Source: Blasia pusilla (Eukaryota > Marchantiophyta > Marchantiopsida > Blasiales). From it: a DNA stretch of 64,000 nucleotides. Shown here piece by piece: positions 10,637-22,826 of this stretch. The translations under genes and the position numbers were made by a program. The notes beneath the pieces are model-generated. The model made no database searches. It saw only the letters and a program-made list of their open reading frames with translations, and was not told where the DNA came from. Where the stretch lies: contig CM114275.1 of assembly GCA_050084515.1 (NCBI GenBank), positions 17,298,001-17,362,000 on the forward strand. The letters are read 5' to 3'. Each line of letters opens with the position of its first letter. Position 1 is the stretch's first letter.

Positions 10637-13117
10637 ATGTGGAATATACGCGGCCTTTCAACAACAAAGTATGTGAGTGCTCTACCAGTTTGGAAGATGG
10701 CAGACATCATCAATATTATGGAGACTTGGGAACATGAGAGCAATACTGTTGTAGAGATGCAAGGGTTTACTTTGGTGGGATCGACATGGAACCAAAGAAG
10801 GCAACGGGCAAGAAGGGGTTATGGCAATATTGCAACTTTCATCAAGTCTAAATTTCTACCTCTCATACATCTAGAAGATCAAGATATCGAGGGCCAATAT
10901 CATTGCTACGTCTTGGTTTGGTTGGAGGATCTTATTGTTATTTGGTAGTTTGTTATTTTGCACCACTGTCCATGTGTATCTTCTCAACTCAAATTTACAA
11001 TTGAAGTGAACCGTTCCATCGACTTATTTGGTATGTTTTCAAATATCAAAGCAAAGGTGAAGTCTTTCTAGTTGGGGATTTCAATGCTCGCACACGTACT
11101 GCTCAATTTACCCAATTCGGTGATTCCTTGACTTCTCTTCTTCTCGAAGAACATGAGGATGATTGGTCTAAAATCTCTTCAGATCTTTCTACAAATCCTT
11201 TGACATAGCATTTTTTAACTTTTGGGGCCACTTGTAATTTGAAAGTTCTTAATGGAAACTCTCATTTTCCCAACTCTCACTCCAATACATGTTTCTCCTC
11301 TACCGGCGCTAGCACCATCGATTATCTTCTGTTCTTGCCCACTAATAGCTCTCTTATCTCTACATTTGATATTCTAGAACCTCAACCTGAATCAAATTAC
11401 GCACCTCTTTTGTTTATTCTCTCACTATCAAAGGCAAATTCTCTCTCAACATGTCAATCTGTTTTAGCTTCTCCCAAGAGCTTCTCTTTGGTAAAAAAGA
11501 TCTTTATATGCTACATTTACAAGAACTCTTGACTCGCATTGTATGGAGCCCAGATCCACACACGGCAAGTTTGCAACTAACAGAATTGCTCAAAAATACT
11601 GCATCAGGGACAGAAGTGCTAGAAGTCTGCCTTGTAATGGGTGGTTTGACTCTGAATGCAAGCAAGCAAGGGCAAGATCAGTAGATAAATCTTTGAATAT
11701 CCAAAGTCGGCTTATTATGACGAGCCTATATAAATACTTGGTGAAATCTAAGAAACAAGCTTTCTTGCGGCAAAAGCAAGAGTCCTTGATAATGGAGTTG
11801 CATGAGGACCCTTAATCATTTTGGAGACGGTTAGTAGTACGGTCTTCAAAACCTACTCTTGATCCCAAGTCTGTGATATCTTTTGCCGAAAAGCTTTATT
11901 TCTTCCGCGATACTACATCTATGCCACGTTGTGAAGGAATACTTGGCATATTCTCCGAAGCAGAGGTGATGACTCAACTAAGAAGATTAGGTAATGGTTA
12001 ATATGAGGATTTGGATGGTCTTTCTATTGAAATTTTCAAGTGGGGAGGAGATTGTATTGGACTGATCCTCACCAAAGTATTGGGTGATGTTGCTATCTAT
12101 GGTTAATGTGACACTTTGGCAAGGTTTTGTACCCAGAATCAGATGGAGATTAATATGGAGAAGTCTAAAGTCATTATAGTGGGTACTAGATCCAAGTTCT
12201 CGTTCTTTTACAAAGGTCTACAATTAGAAAAAGTGAAGAGTTACAAATATCTAGCCATCGATTTCTCTCATGACTATAGTTGGGCACTTTGCGTGCAAAA
12301 GAAAGTAGAAGGTGGTTACAAAGTTCTATATTCATTTTTAGATCGGTGTAGAAGAGGTCATCTTGTGTCTTGGGGTCTTAGGAAGTTCTTATTTAAGAGC
12401 TTTGTGTTGCCGGTGGTCTTATATGGGACCCAAGTTTGGGGCCTAGTTGTAAGAAAACAGGTTGGGAGCGCGTGGAGAGGATGCAAAAGATCTTCACTCT
12501 GTTTGGCACAAGAAGAATTGGGTGTAAGAAACCAAACTCCTTATGCTATTCTTCTTACGGAAACAGATTGTCTTCCTCTAGAGGCTGAAGCTCTTTACTT
12601 GACCATCACTTATATCGCAAGGATGAGATCTCTTGATGTTTCTCGCCTCCCTCATCAAGCTTTGCGAGCCACACGTTCTATAGGATGGATGGCGGATGTG
12701 GTGACTTGGTCTTCAAAGTGGAATGTGGCGAAACGTGATTGGGACTTGAAACCGATAGCACCCCGCGAGCATCTATAGAAGAAATTTTTCAACATTATTT
12801 GGAGCAGCACGGGCACAAAAATGGAGTTTTATCAACTTCATGTTAATCCTATGCTTGTATATTGTGAATAAGGATACCTTCTTGCGGGGATCTCCACGTT
12901 CTTACGTTATATTATCGCACGACATAGAACTGGGTCTCAGAGGCGAGGAATTGAGGAAGGAAGATGGTTTAATATTGATAGAAGTGAACAAATTTGTAGG
13001 TTATGTGACAGAGAAAGTATGGAGGATGAAGAACATGTGTTTGTTACATGTCCAAGATATGAAGAGATTAGACTAGCTCATAAAATCGATGTGGAGAATT
13101 TCTATTCTTTACTATAG
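10637..13117 (+). pseudogene. LINE ORF2 (endonuclease-RT), broken and internally deleted
   Basis: ORF2 nicks target DNA and reverse transcribes the element RNA. The start MWNIRGLSTTKY is the APE-type endonuclease N-terminus; GDFN near 11077 and STIDYLL near 11310 are further endonuclease motifs. The usual SDHAPL appears as SNYAPL. After GDVAIYG (about 12105) the frame jumps to TLARFCTQNQMEINMEKSK, so the RT fingers and palm are gone. The tail keeps the Cys-rich zf-RVT-like motif CRLCD...EEHVFVTC (about 13010-13060). Many stops. Confidence 0.8.
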
Positions 13118-13305
13118 CTAGTGCCTTGTGATTTAGGTTGTTATATTAGGGATGTCATTATTCATCGTTCAAGTGCTCTAGGCAGTAGTTAGGAGAAGGT
13201 CTTTAGGATCTTTTTTGGGGTTTGTGAATGAATGACTTGTAATGTGTTTTCCAGCCTTTTGACCCTTTGGATCCCACGGGCTTGATCAATTTACCATTAA
13301 CCATG

Positions 13306-14346
13306 CACTCCCAACCTGTCTTATTACAACCAGGGCTCCAAACTTGGGTCCCATATAAGACCACAAGCATCACTAAGCTCCTAAATAAGAACTTGCTAAG
13401 GCCCCATGATACAAGATGAGCTTTTCTACACCGATCTTAAAATGAATATAGAGCTTTGTAACCAACTTCTACTCTCTTTTGCATGCAAAGTGCCCAACTA
13501 TAATCGTGAGAGAAATCAATGCCTAGATATTTGTAATTGTTCACTTATTCTAATTATAGACCTTTGTAAAAGAACGAGAAATTAGATCTAGTACCCAATA
13601 CAATGACTTTAGACTTCTCCATATTAATCTCCATCTGATTCTGGGTACCAAAACTTGCCAAAGTGTCGAGGTGTTTTTATAAACTAATGCCATCACGTGC
13701 TAGTAATATGATATCAAATGCATACAATAGAGCTTTGATGATAAAGTCTCCAAGCTTTACACCTTCATTGTCATATTCCTCTAACCACTTTTCGATATCA
13801 TCTATGAAAACTCCAAAGAGAGTAGGGGAGAGAGGGCAACCTTGAATGACTCCGATAATACTCAAGATCTCTTGAGTTTGTGAATCTTTGATCTTGGCCC
13901 GAACGGAATGGTACAACGTGGCCACGACTGTTAGGAGATTTGGTGGTACTCCAATGGCTTGCAGCCCCTTAGGAGATTTGGTGGTACTCCAATTGCTTTC
14001 AGCCTATCCCATAAGAGCTTACGAGGTACGGTAGGAATAGCTTTCTTGAAATCGCTGAAACCGCAAAACAAAACTTTCCCATTGCCCTTAAATTTCGGTT
14101 ATAAAACACGTAAGATCAAGATATGGTCGATGGTGTTGTATATTGGGCGAGAACCAGCTTGGACATGTGCTCTCTTTTGGAAAGACTCTATCTATGCGCT
14201 CAATTTTGACTCCACAAATTTTCCAAACAGTTTGGCAAAAATACTACCCACCATGATAGTGCGATAGTTTGTCACCAAATCCTTCCTTCTTGATTTGTGA
14301 ATAGGAACAATCTCCTGTGCAACCAAGTAGAAGGAAAATCATATAA
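13306..14346 (-). pseudogene. LINE RT-core fragment (copy C)
   Basis: Read leftward it starts at FPSTWLH, passes GCPLSPTLFGVFIDD and ALLYAFDIILLARD (catalytic YxDD degraded to YAFD), then MEINMEKSKVI and YKYLGIDFSHDYSWAL, and stops abruptly after GTQVW near 13320. This is the RT interval missing from copies B and D. It lacks both LINE ends. A 38-bp tandem duplication (starts at 13931 and 13969) adds to the damage. Confidence 0.75.
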
Positions 14347-14439
14347 AATGGTAAATAGATCAAGCCCGTAGGACCCAAAGGGTCCAAAGGCTTTAAAAAT
14401 ACATTAAAGTCATTCCGTCACTGATCCGGAAAAAGATCC

Positions 14440-16287
14440 TAAAGACCTTCTCCTAGCAATTTCCTATAGCACTTGAGCGATGAATAATGATAAATTCGTT
14501 CAATATTAAACCATCTTTCTTCCTCTATTCCTAGCCTATGAGACCCAGTTCTATGTCGTGCGATAATATGACGTAAGAACGTGGAGATCCCCGCAAGAAG
14601 GTATCCTTGTTCACAATAGACAAGCATAGGATTAACACGAAGTTGATAAAACTCCATTTTTATGCCCGCGCTGCTCCAAATAATGTTGAGAAATTACTTT
14701 TGTAGATGCTCGCGGAGTGCCATCGGTTTCAAGTCCCAATCGCGTTCCGCCACATTCCACTTTGAAGACCAAATGACCACATCCACATAGATAGCAGCAT
14801 CACCCAATACTTTGGTGAGGTTAGGTCCCATAGAATGTCCTCCCCACTTGAGAAGTTCAATAGAAAGACCATGTGGATCCTTACATTTGCCATTCGCTAA
14901 TCTTCTTAGTTGAGTCATCACCTTTGCTTCAGAGGATAAGCGTGGTATGCCTCCACAACGCGGCACAAATGTAGCATGGGGAAAAAAGTAGAGCTGTTCA
15001 ACAAAAGATATCAAAGACTTCAAATCAAGAGTAGGTTTCGAAGAACGTACTACTAACGGTCTCCAGAATGATTTTGGGTCGTTATGGAGTTCCCTTGTTA
15101 AGGACTCTTGCTTCCGTTGCAAGAAAGCTCGTTTCTTGGATTTCACCAAGTGTTTGTAAATGCGCGTCATGATAAGCCGACTTTGGATATCTAAAGATTT
15201 GTCCACTGATCTTAACCTTGCTTGCTTGCTTGCATTAAGAGTCAAACCAACCATTACAATGCAACCTCCTAGCGCTTCTATCCCTATGCTGGGATAAGAA
15301 CTTGGATGTAGTGTTCTTGAGCAATTTGGTTAGTTGCAAGCTTGTCGTCTCTGGATCAGAGCTCCATATAATGTGAGTCAAGAGTTCTTGTAAATGTAGC
15401 CTCTAAAGATTTTTTTTACGAGGATGTAAGCGAAACTTTGGAGAAGCTAAAACATATTGACATGTAGAGAGAGAAATTGCCTTTGACACTGAAATAGTAA
15501 ACAAAAGAGGGGCATGATCTGATTCAAACTGAGGGTCTAAAATGTCAAATGTAGAGATATGAGAGCTATTTGTTGGCGATGAGAGAAGATAGTCGATGGT
15601 GCTAGCACTAGTAGAGGAGAAACATGTATTGAAATGAGAGTTGGGAAAATGAGAGGTTCCATTAAGAACTTTCAAATTACAAGTGGCTCTGAAAGTTAAG
15701 AAATGCTTTATCAAAGGATTTGTAGAAAGATCTGAAGAGATTCTAGACCACAAACCATCCTCTAGTTCTTCGAGACGAGGAGCAGTCAAGAAATCATTGA
15801 ATTGGGTAAATTGAGCATTACGTGTGTGAGTATTGAAATCCCCAACTAGAAAGATTTCACCTTTGCTTTGATATTTGAGAACATCCCCAATAAGTTGATG
15901 GAACGGTTGACTCTGATAGCAAGTGCGGTTTGAGTAGATAGGCATGGACAGTGATGCAAAATAACAAACTGCCAAATAATAATAAGATCCCCCAACCAAA
16001 CCAAGACGTAGCCAATGATATTGGCCCCCGATATCTTGATCTTCTAGATGTACGAGAGGTAGAAATTGAGATATGATGAAAGTAGCAATACCGCCATAAT
16101 CCCTTCCTGCATGTTTCCTTCTTTGGTTCCATGTCGATCCCACCAAAGTAAACCCTTGCATCTCTGCAATAGTATTGCTCTCATGTTCCCAAGTCTCCAT
16201 AATATTGATGATGTCCACCAAATCCCAAACTGGTAGAGCACTCACATTATTTGTTGTTGAAAGGCCGCGTATATTCCGCATCAACAC
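14440..16287 (-). pseudogene. LINE ORF2 of copy D (endonuclease kept, RT deleted)
   Basis: A 294-codon open stretch (16287-15403) is the APE-like endonuclease. It has MRNIRGLSTTN at the start, GDFNTHTR (about 15840), STIDYLLSSP, and SDHAPLLFT with the catalytic SDH motif intact. It is better preserved than in copy B. 15254-14694 holds the linker (KSVDKSLDIQSRLIMTR, SFWRPLVVRSSKPT) and the C-terminal WSSKWNVAERDWDLKP. The RT domain between them is absent. Confidence 0.8.
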
Positions 16288-16334
16288 TCTCAGCTTCTTG
16301 GATTGCTAGGTTGATAACTCTCTTTTTCTCTGGA

Positions 16335-17064
16335 GAACAATTACTCAACCATCACGTAAATAAGCAATAAAACCTGCTTCTTGAGCCTCTTTGACCTTTG
16401 CAAGCTCATTTCTCCTATCTTCGACTTGTAGAGGTGTAAGATCGAGATCCAACCATATCCTCCATCTTTTGAGAATGGCCTTGTTAGCCATGGCAATATC
16501 ACGTTGAGTTTGATCAACAAACTTAACTAGAATAGCACAAGCCTATGTTCCCATTTTCCCAATGTAGAAAGCATGAGCCGAATCCAGGTTGTGAACATGA
16601 AGTGTATCGACCAAGAACTTGGTGACAACGCTCATCACCTTTTCGCTCTCTGTTTCCGAGAATCCAGAGATTCTCACATTCTTCCTACGTGTAAATTGGT
16701 TTTCACTTTCTATCTATTGCTCTTGATAGAAAGAGATATGAGCAACCTTTGTAGCTTCAGCATGAGATTTCATTTTCACTTCCAAAGTTTCAAAAACCTC
16801 ATGCAATTCTGAACTATTGGGAGTAGTTGCTAATGATGATGCCTTCTCTTGAACATCCATAACATATTCGGAAAGATCAAGCATCACACTAGAGCTATTT
16901 TTCAAAACCTTCTTCAAAACCTCTTGCACTGCCTTCAACTCTCGGATTTGAACATGTGCAAGGTTCAATTGAGAAGTTTGTACCTTGAATTCTTGTTGAA
17001 GATCTTTCAATTCATGCAAGACCACTTGCACTAGATTCAAGATTTCGTCTTGAGTAGTCATCAT
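16335..17064 (-). pseudogene. LINE ORF1 of copy D
   Basis: Starts MMTTQDEILNLVQVVLHELK (heptad-rich coiled coil). An in-frame stop follows YQEQ near 16714. The rest is readable to AYLRDG near 16350, with further stops. It has no foldback insertion, which shows that the block at 9929-9983 in copy B is secondary. Confidence 0.8.
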
Positions 17065-17099
17065 GTAGTCAACTTCACTACATCCGAGATATTGAGATT

Positions 17100-17550
17100 C
17101 AAAATCCTAGATGTTGAAACCTCGTGCAATTCAAAAACCTCAAGATTCAGATATAAAATCCTCAAATGTGGAAGAGCAGAAAATAAAATCTATCACAACA
17201 TCGTCTTTGTAGCTTGATTTGCCTTGAAATTTGAAGGGCTAGGGCGCCTCCTTACACTTCACTCGTTCTCAAAATCTCACCTTCATGTAACACTCCACGT
17301 GAAAGATATAGCCTCTGCAAGATTCAGATTTGAAATCCTCAAATGTGGAAGAGCAAAAACTCAAATCTTTCACATCTTCGTCTCTATAACTTATTTTTCT
17401 TTGAAATTTGCAAGGCTAGAGCGCCTTCTTACACTCCACATCATCTAAAAATCTTAGCTTCATATGACACTCCACGTGAAAGATATGGCCTCCGCAAGAT
17501 TCAGATCTGAAATCTTTAAATGTGGAAGAGGAGAAATTGAAATATGGAGA
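17100..17550 (-). repeat. 177-bp tandem monomers at the 5' end of LINE copy D
   Basis: GTGGAAGAG recurs at 17168, 17345 and 17522, exactly 177 bp apart, inside longer similar units (CAAGATTCAGAT..., GAAAGATATGGCC...). The reverse complement aligns with the monomers at 9201-9745. Confidence 0.85.
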
Positions 17551-17560
17551 GAGAGTGCTA

Positions 17561-18496
17561 ATCTCTTTGTGACTGTGGCCTTTATAATTCTTGTCTTTAA
17601 GCCTTGTTTTCCACCTCTCTCCTATGGCTTGCCAAAAGTTCACAGTTATCTTATGTGCCCACTTAGTCCGTCCAAAAACTCCTTTGAGCCTCCATTGCGG
17701 CCTCAAATGTTCGCGCTCCCAAATTTAATTTCTCTCGCATTCAAGTGGGCCCTCAATCAGAGCAACGGCCTTTCAATCCTAGCACAAAACATGCCCTCGT
17801 TCATTTGCACTCCCTTGCTTCCTCCCTTTTTACACAACCTGCTTGATGAGAGCGGAAGATGGTTAGCTTATCAACCATGGCGTGCATTCCCTGCAAGTTT
17901 AGGTCACATTGCCTCTAGAATCGTAAACCCTACACGAGAGAAGAAAAAATAAAAACCATTTTCAAGCGCTAGTTTCTCCCCTCCAACCCAACTTCAAAAT
18001 AAGCACTATAAATGCAAGATATTAGTCATAACCCTCTTAAAAACAACAATTTTTGTGTGATATTTCTACCAATGAATAGGTGACATGCGATAATTTTTAT
18101 GTGTTCTTATAAAACCCCCTATCTTTTTCTTGTAACTTTATTATATTTTGCATCAAATTAAACTACCTTGTCATACTTTTAAACCAATTTTCGAATTAAA
18201 ATTTCCCTTACTTTCTTTAGTAGATCTTCTTAAGTCTTCTTTAAAATGGAATAAAAAATCCCATACTCATTTGCACGTGATGGGTCCAACTCAATAAAGT
18301 GACCCTCCCGAGACCACGACAAAACCAAAGGAATTGAAAGACATATGAGTCACCACGCGAAAGAGAAAGAGAAGACGCACTTGACGTATTTTCCCGCCTT
18401 GGTGGACGACAACGTGCTTGAACGCATGCTCGTAGGATGTAGGTCTTTAGCTACGATTAGGGTTAACTTGATTTCCTTATCTTTTTGTGTTATCAT
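17561..18496. other. Flank between LINE copies; no gene seen
   Basis: 17561-17950 continues an open frame out of the monomers on the plus strand but has no recognisable domain. 18000-18490 is AT-rich with no coding signal on either strand. Confidence 0.4.
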
Positions 18497-18618
18497 ATGG
18501 TAAATAGTAAATGGTAAATAGATCAAGACCGTGGAATCCAAAGGGTCAAAAGGCTAAAAAACACTTTACAAGTAATACACTCACCCGAAAAAGACTCTAA
18601 AGATCTTCTCTTAGCTAA
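18497..18618 (-). mobile_element. Solo LINE 3' end (5'-truncated, ~120 bp)
   Basis: Begins with the heptamer tail in complement (GGTAAATAGTAAATGGTAAAT, read to 18518), then GATCAAGACCGTGGAATCC and the ACACTCACCCGAAAAAGA stretch found at every 3' end of this family. Stops near CTTAGCTAAT. Confidence 0.8.
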
Positions 18619-18624
18619 TTGAAG

Positions 18625-19975
18625 ATTGAAAATTCTACTCTAGCAAATTTGAGGATTGGAGCTCATCATCTAGTGGATAGTGTATCTTTGTGGTGGGTTT
18701 GACCTCAAGCTGCGATTTTAAGGAAAGTTGGAGGTTGCCAAGACGCACAACTGCTCAAAATTTCAAGCACAACCAACAAATAGAGAAGAAGTTGTGTGGT
18801 GTTGAAGATTTTGCTCTTGCAGATTTCACTCTAATAAATGATTAGGTTGAGTCATTGTTCACGATTAATGACTATTTCAGTTTTCTATGTCATATTAAAT
18901 GACAAGACCAGTTGAGTCATACTTTCAATCATTTCGTGCATCAGTCATTCATAGCAGAGTCATAAAAACCATGGTTTTCTTCTATTGTTTGAGAATTGGA
19001 GCTCTGCATCTTGCAGAGGCTATAACTTTGTGGTGGGTAGTGATCTCAAGCTGATATTTAGGAGCTTAGTGCCACATGTGGTCTTATATGGGACCCAAGT
19101 TTGGATCCCTAGTTGTAAGAAGAAAGATTGGGAGCATGTGGAGAGGGTGCAAAAAATCTTTTTGCAAGAAGAATTGGGTGTAAGAAACCAAACTCCTTAT
19201 GCTATTCTTCTTACGGAAATATGTTGTCTTCCTCTAGAGGCGGAAGCTCTCTACTTGACCATCACTTATATCGCAAGGATGAGATCTCTTACGATATAAG
19301 TGATCGCAAGAGATCAACCTTTGCAAGCCACACCTATCATAGGGTGGATTGCGGATGTGATGACTTGGTCTTCAAAGTGGAATCTGGCGGAACGGGATTG
19401 AGACTTGAAACCGATGGCACTCCGCAAGCATCTACAGAAGCAATTTCTCAACATTATTTCGAGTAGCCCGGGCACAAAAATGGAGTATTATCAACTTCAT
19501 GTTCATCTTATGCTTGTATATTGTGAACAAGGATACCCACTTGCGGGGATCTCCACATTCTTACATCATATTATCGTATGACATAGAATTGGATCTTATA
19601 GACTAGGAATTGAGGAAGGACATTGGCTCAACACTAATAAAAGTGAACGAATTTGTAAGTTATGTGATGGAGAAAGTATTGAGGATGAAGAGAATGTGTT
19701 TGTCACATGTCCAATGTATGAAGAGATTAGACTAGCTCATAAAATAGACGTGGAGAATTTCTATTCTTTAGTAAAGTTAGTGCCTTATGATTTAGGTTTT
19801 TATATAATTTATATTAGGGATATCATTATTGATGGCTCAAGTGCTCTAGGCACTAGCTAGGAGAAGGCCTTTAGGGTCTTTTTCCGGGTCAGTGTATTAC
19901 TTATAAAGTATTTTTTAGCCTTTTAACCCTTTGGATCCCACGGGCTTGATCTATTTACAATTTACCATTTAATGC
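18625..19975 (+). mobile_element. LINE copy E: monomers fused to the ORF2 tail
   Basis: 18640-18840 and 18985-19052 match the family's 5' monomers (GCAGAGGCTATAACTTTG, CAAGCACAACCAA). At about 19053-19062 the sequence switches to the RT C-terminal region (VLYGTQVWIPSCKKKDWEH, FLQEELGVRNQTPYAILLTE) and runs to the 3' end CTTGATCTATTTACAATT near 19968. ORF1, endonuclease and RT core are missing. There is a short duplication and inversion near 19285-19310 (ATCTCTTACGATATAAGTGA). Confidence 0.8.
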
Positions 19976-21015
19976 CTAGAGCACTCGAGCAATGAATAAT
20001 AATATCCCTAATATAACAACCTAAATCATAAGGCACTAGCTGTAGTAAAAAATTATAAATTCTCCACATCTATTTCATGAACTAGTCTAATCTCTTCATA
20101 CCTTGCACATGTAACAAACACACGCTCTTCATCCTCAATACTTTCTCTATCATATAGCCTACAAATTCGTTCTTTTCTATCAATGTTGAGCCATCGTCCT
20201 TCCTCAATTCCTAGTCTATGAGATCCACTTATATGTCGTGTGATAATATGACGTAAGAACGTGGAGATCCCCGCAAGTAGGTACCCTTCTTCACAATATA
20301 CAAGCATAGGATTAACATGAAGTTGATAATATTACTTCATTTTTGCGCCCGGGATGCTCCAAATAATCTGGAGAAATTGTTTCTCTAGATGCTCGCGGAG
20401 TGTCATTCGTTTCAAGTCCCAATCCCGTTCCGCCACATTCCACTTTGAAGACCAAGTCACTGCATCCGTAATCCATCCTATGGAACGTGTGGCTCGCCAA
20501 TCTTGATGAGGGAGGTGAGAAATATCAAGAGATCTCACCCTTGCTATATAAGTGATGGTCAAGGAGAGAGCTTCAGCCTCTAGAGGAAGACAACCTGGTT
20601 CTGCAAGAAGAATAGCATAAGGAGTTTGGTTTCTTACATCCAATTCTTCTTGCAAAAAGATCTTTAGCACCCTCTCCACATGCTCTTAACCTGTCTTATT
20701 ACAACTAGGGTCCCAAACTTGGGTCCCATATAAAACCATAGGCAACTCTAAACTCCTAAATAAGAACTTCCTAAGACGGTAAGACCCCACCATACAAGAT
20801 GAGCTTTTCTACACCGATTTAGAAATGAATATAGAGTTTTGTTACCAATTTCTACTCTCTTTTGCAGGCAAAATATCCAACTATAGTCATGAGAGAAATC
20901 AATGCCTAGATATTTGTAACTCTTCACTTGTTCTAATTATAGACCTTTGTAAAAGAACGAGAACTTGGATCTAGTACCCAATAGAATGACTTTAGACCTC
21001 TCTAGATTAACCTCA
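19976..21015 (-). mobile_element. LINE copy F, 5'-truncated
   Basis: Leftward from about 21010 (MEINMEKSK equivalent) through YLGIDFSHDY, FLQEELDVRNQTPYAILLAE, WSSKWNVAERDWDLK and RLGIEEGRW to the Cys-rich end, where the second Cys of CRLC is Tyr. It abuts copy E tail to tail near 19975, giving converging 3' ends. Frameshifts and stops throughout. Confidence 0.8.
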
Positions 21016-21139
21016 ATGTGAACTTTCTTTAACCTTAGTTTATTTTAGTCTTTTTTTTTGCAACACCTAATCACACCACTTTTATATATTCCATGTCAAC
21101 TTGAGTTATAGTGGCTTCCTGATAGTCTCAAAGAGGACT

Positions 21140-21177
21140 CATGAATTACTTCATTATTCATAAAGAAGTAATTCATG
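21140..21177. repeat. Perfect 13-bp inverted repeat
   Basis: CATGAATTACTTC (21140-21152) and GAAGTAATTCATG (21165-21177) flank a 12-nt loop. No terminal-repeat transposon could be defined around it. Confidence 0.7.
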
Positions 21178-22350
21178 AAATATTAGCCACGAATTAGTAA
21201 GGAAAAAGAGTCTTCCCTCCTTTATGAGTTTACTCTAGTAAGTTAATGTGACTCCATGATCATATGAGTAATTCACTAATCAATTGATTGGTTTTAGAGT
21301 AACTAAGAGTAGTTCAAATGACTTTAAGTAATACAAGTCACAAACACATGGGTTTAAAATAGCCTCTTTTCTACTAATGATCATACGGATCGATCCACTC
21401 ATAAACAAAATACACTCACATATATAAATCAAGACCCCACAGCAAAATCAGAGTAAAAATGGCTCACACGGCCTAAAACTCCACTTTGAATCTACATTGG
21501 CATATCGAGCCACATCCACCCTCTGATATGAGAGAATCGAGACGCTAGCACCCTAGTTCCTACAGACACACATGCAAGAGACGTGCTCCTAACGCCCAAC
21601 ATGAGAAAGATGGCTTGGGAAAGCCATCTCTTCCTCTCTTATAGCCCTAGAAAGAGCCAAAAGGCTCTTCCCCCAAAACTAGTCATCCGACGTGACCCTT
21701 GATTGACTCGGTCAATGGGTCATCTGACTAACAAAGATCAAATAGGAAATTCGTCATAGATGATGTTCCCGACGCAGCCGGCCTCTCGCCAATCTTATCC
21801 GACATCTTAGGATGAAGTTACACCCAAACAACCCACTAACCCTCTATGTCGTCAACGCGGTAGAACTCTACATGTCGGCTAACTAAGATATGACAACATA
21901 TACAAGATTATTTGAGGTAGACTTACTTTATTTGGGGTCATATGAGCTTAACAAAGTATATTTTTGAGTCCAAAGGGAAGGAAAAAGATCTACACTCCTT
22001 GATCACATATATTGGGATTACAAATTGGCTTAGAAGGAGAAGTGGAGAGTTTAAGATGACCACGTGAAGCACGTGCTATATTAGTTGGTATTTAGTATCT
22101 TAGACTAGTAGTTGAATTTTAGTTTTAGCACTTTTTGTTCTACAACCTAGTTTTTATTTTGCATCCTATTTTTGTTTGAAAATAAAAAAGTCGAAAACAT
22201 TTTGGATGGAGTTCATACAATCAAAGTTATGATAATATTATCCCATGTTTGAAATAGACTAACATTGCTTAATATGAAATGATACTTTAAAGTGGACATA
22301 CTCTTACAACCAAGGAGGGAAAAAGAAATTTAAACAAGAGAGGATTTAAT

Positions 22351-22612
22351 ACATGACTTAAAATTTTTTTATTTAAAATAAGAAATGGTAAAATTTCAAG
22401 AAGGATAGAAAAAGAGAAATTATTCATCAAGATTTTTTTCTTTGAAATGTTTAGTTTTCAAGAGGAGATGAGAAGATAGATAAGTTCAATTTTTGTAGGT
22501 GGAAGAAATAGAAAATTGGAAAATTTTTAAACAATACATGACTTAAATTTGTTTTATTTAAAATAAGAAATGTTAAAATTTCAAGAAGGATAGAAAAGGA
22601 GAAATAATTCTT
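22351..22612 (+). repeat. Two ~78-bp direct repeats, 185 bp apart
   Basis: ACATGACTTAAA...TTTATTTAAAATAAGAAATG...TTTCAAGAAGGATAGAAAA occurs at 22351-22432 and 22536-22612 with few differences. Origin unknown. Confidence 0.7.
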
Positions 22613-22795
22613 AATTCTTTAATTTTAAAAAAGATTTAAGAATGTGATGGATTTCTAAGGAGAGAGGAGAGGGTCATGTGACCCCATGCATCTCGGCACA
22701 AAAGAGTTTCCTACTCGAGTGGGATTAGAGTCCGCATGGCCTAAAGTATTTTACGGAATTTAAAAAATAAATAAATATAGAGCGTTCTATCCCAA

Positions 22796-22826
22796 CACTG
22801 ACCTGACCTGACCAGACCAGACCAGA
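22796..22826 (+). repeat. Pentanucleotide microsatellite (ACCTG/ACCAG)
   Basis: Six 5-bp units, changing from ACCTG to ACCAG half way, in the upstream region of the coiled-coil gene. Confidence 0.8.

Larger units (their letters stand above)
9201..13305 (+). mobile_element. LINE copy B, nearly full length but RT core deleted
   Basis: Layout: 5' monomers (9201-9745), ORF1 (9790-10612), ORF2 endonuclease (10637-11530), linker, then RT C-terminal part and zinc-finger end (stop at 13115-13117), 3' UTR, and terminal CTTGATCAATTTACCATTAA near 13305. The RT fingers/palm are missing at about 12100. All frames contain stops. Confidence 0.85.
14347..17560 (-). mobile_element. LINE copy D with both ends, internally deleted
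   Basis: Leftward: monomers (17.55-17.1 kb), ORF1 (17064-16335), ORF2 (16287-14440), 3' UTR, and terminal ...GCTTGATCTATTTACCATTT at 14347-14370. Two internal deletions are visible: GDAAIY is joined straight to VDVVIWSSKWN (about 14775), removing the RT; and the zinc-finger segment is missing at about 14500, where NIER runs directly into the 3' UTR. Non-autonomous. Confidence 0.85.
21016..22795. other. AT-rich intergenic stretch without genes
   Basis: No supported coding region on either strand. Contains a perfect hairpin (21140-21177) and a dispersed direct repeat of about 78 bp (22351-22432 and 22536-22612, sharing TTTCAAGAAGGATAGAAAA). Its right end should contain upstream sequence of the coiled-coil gene. 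Confidence 0.5.
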
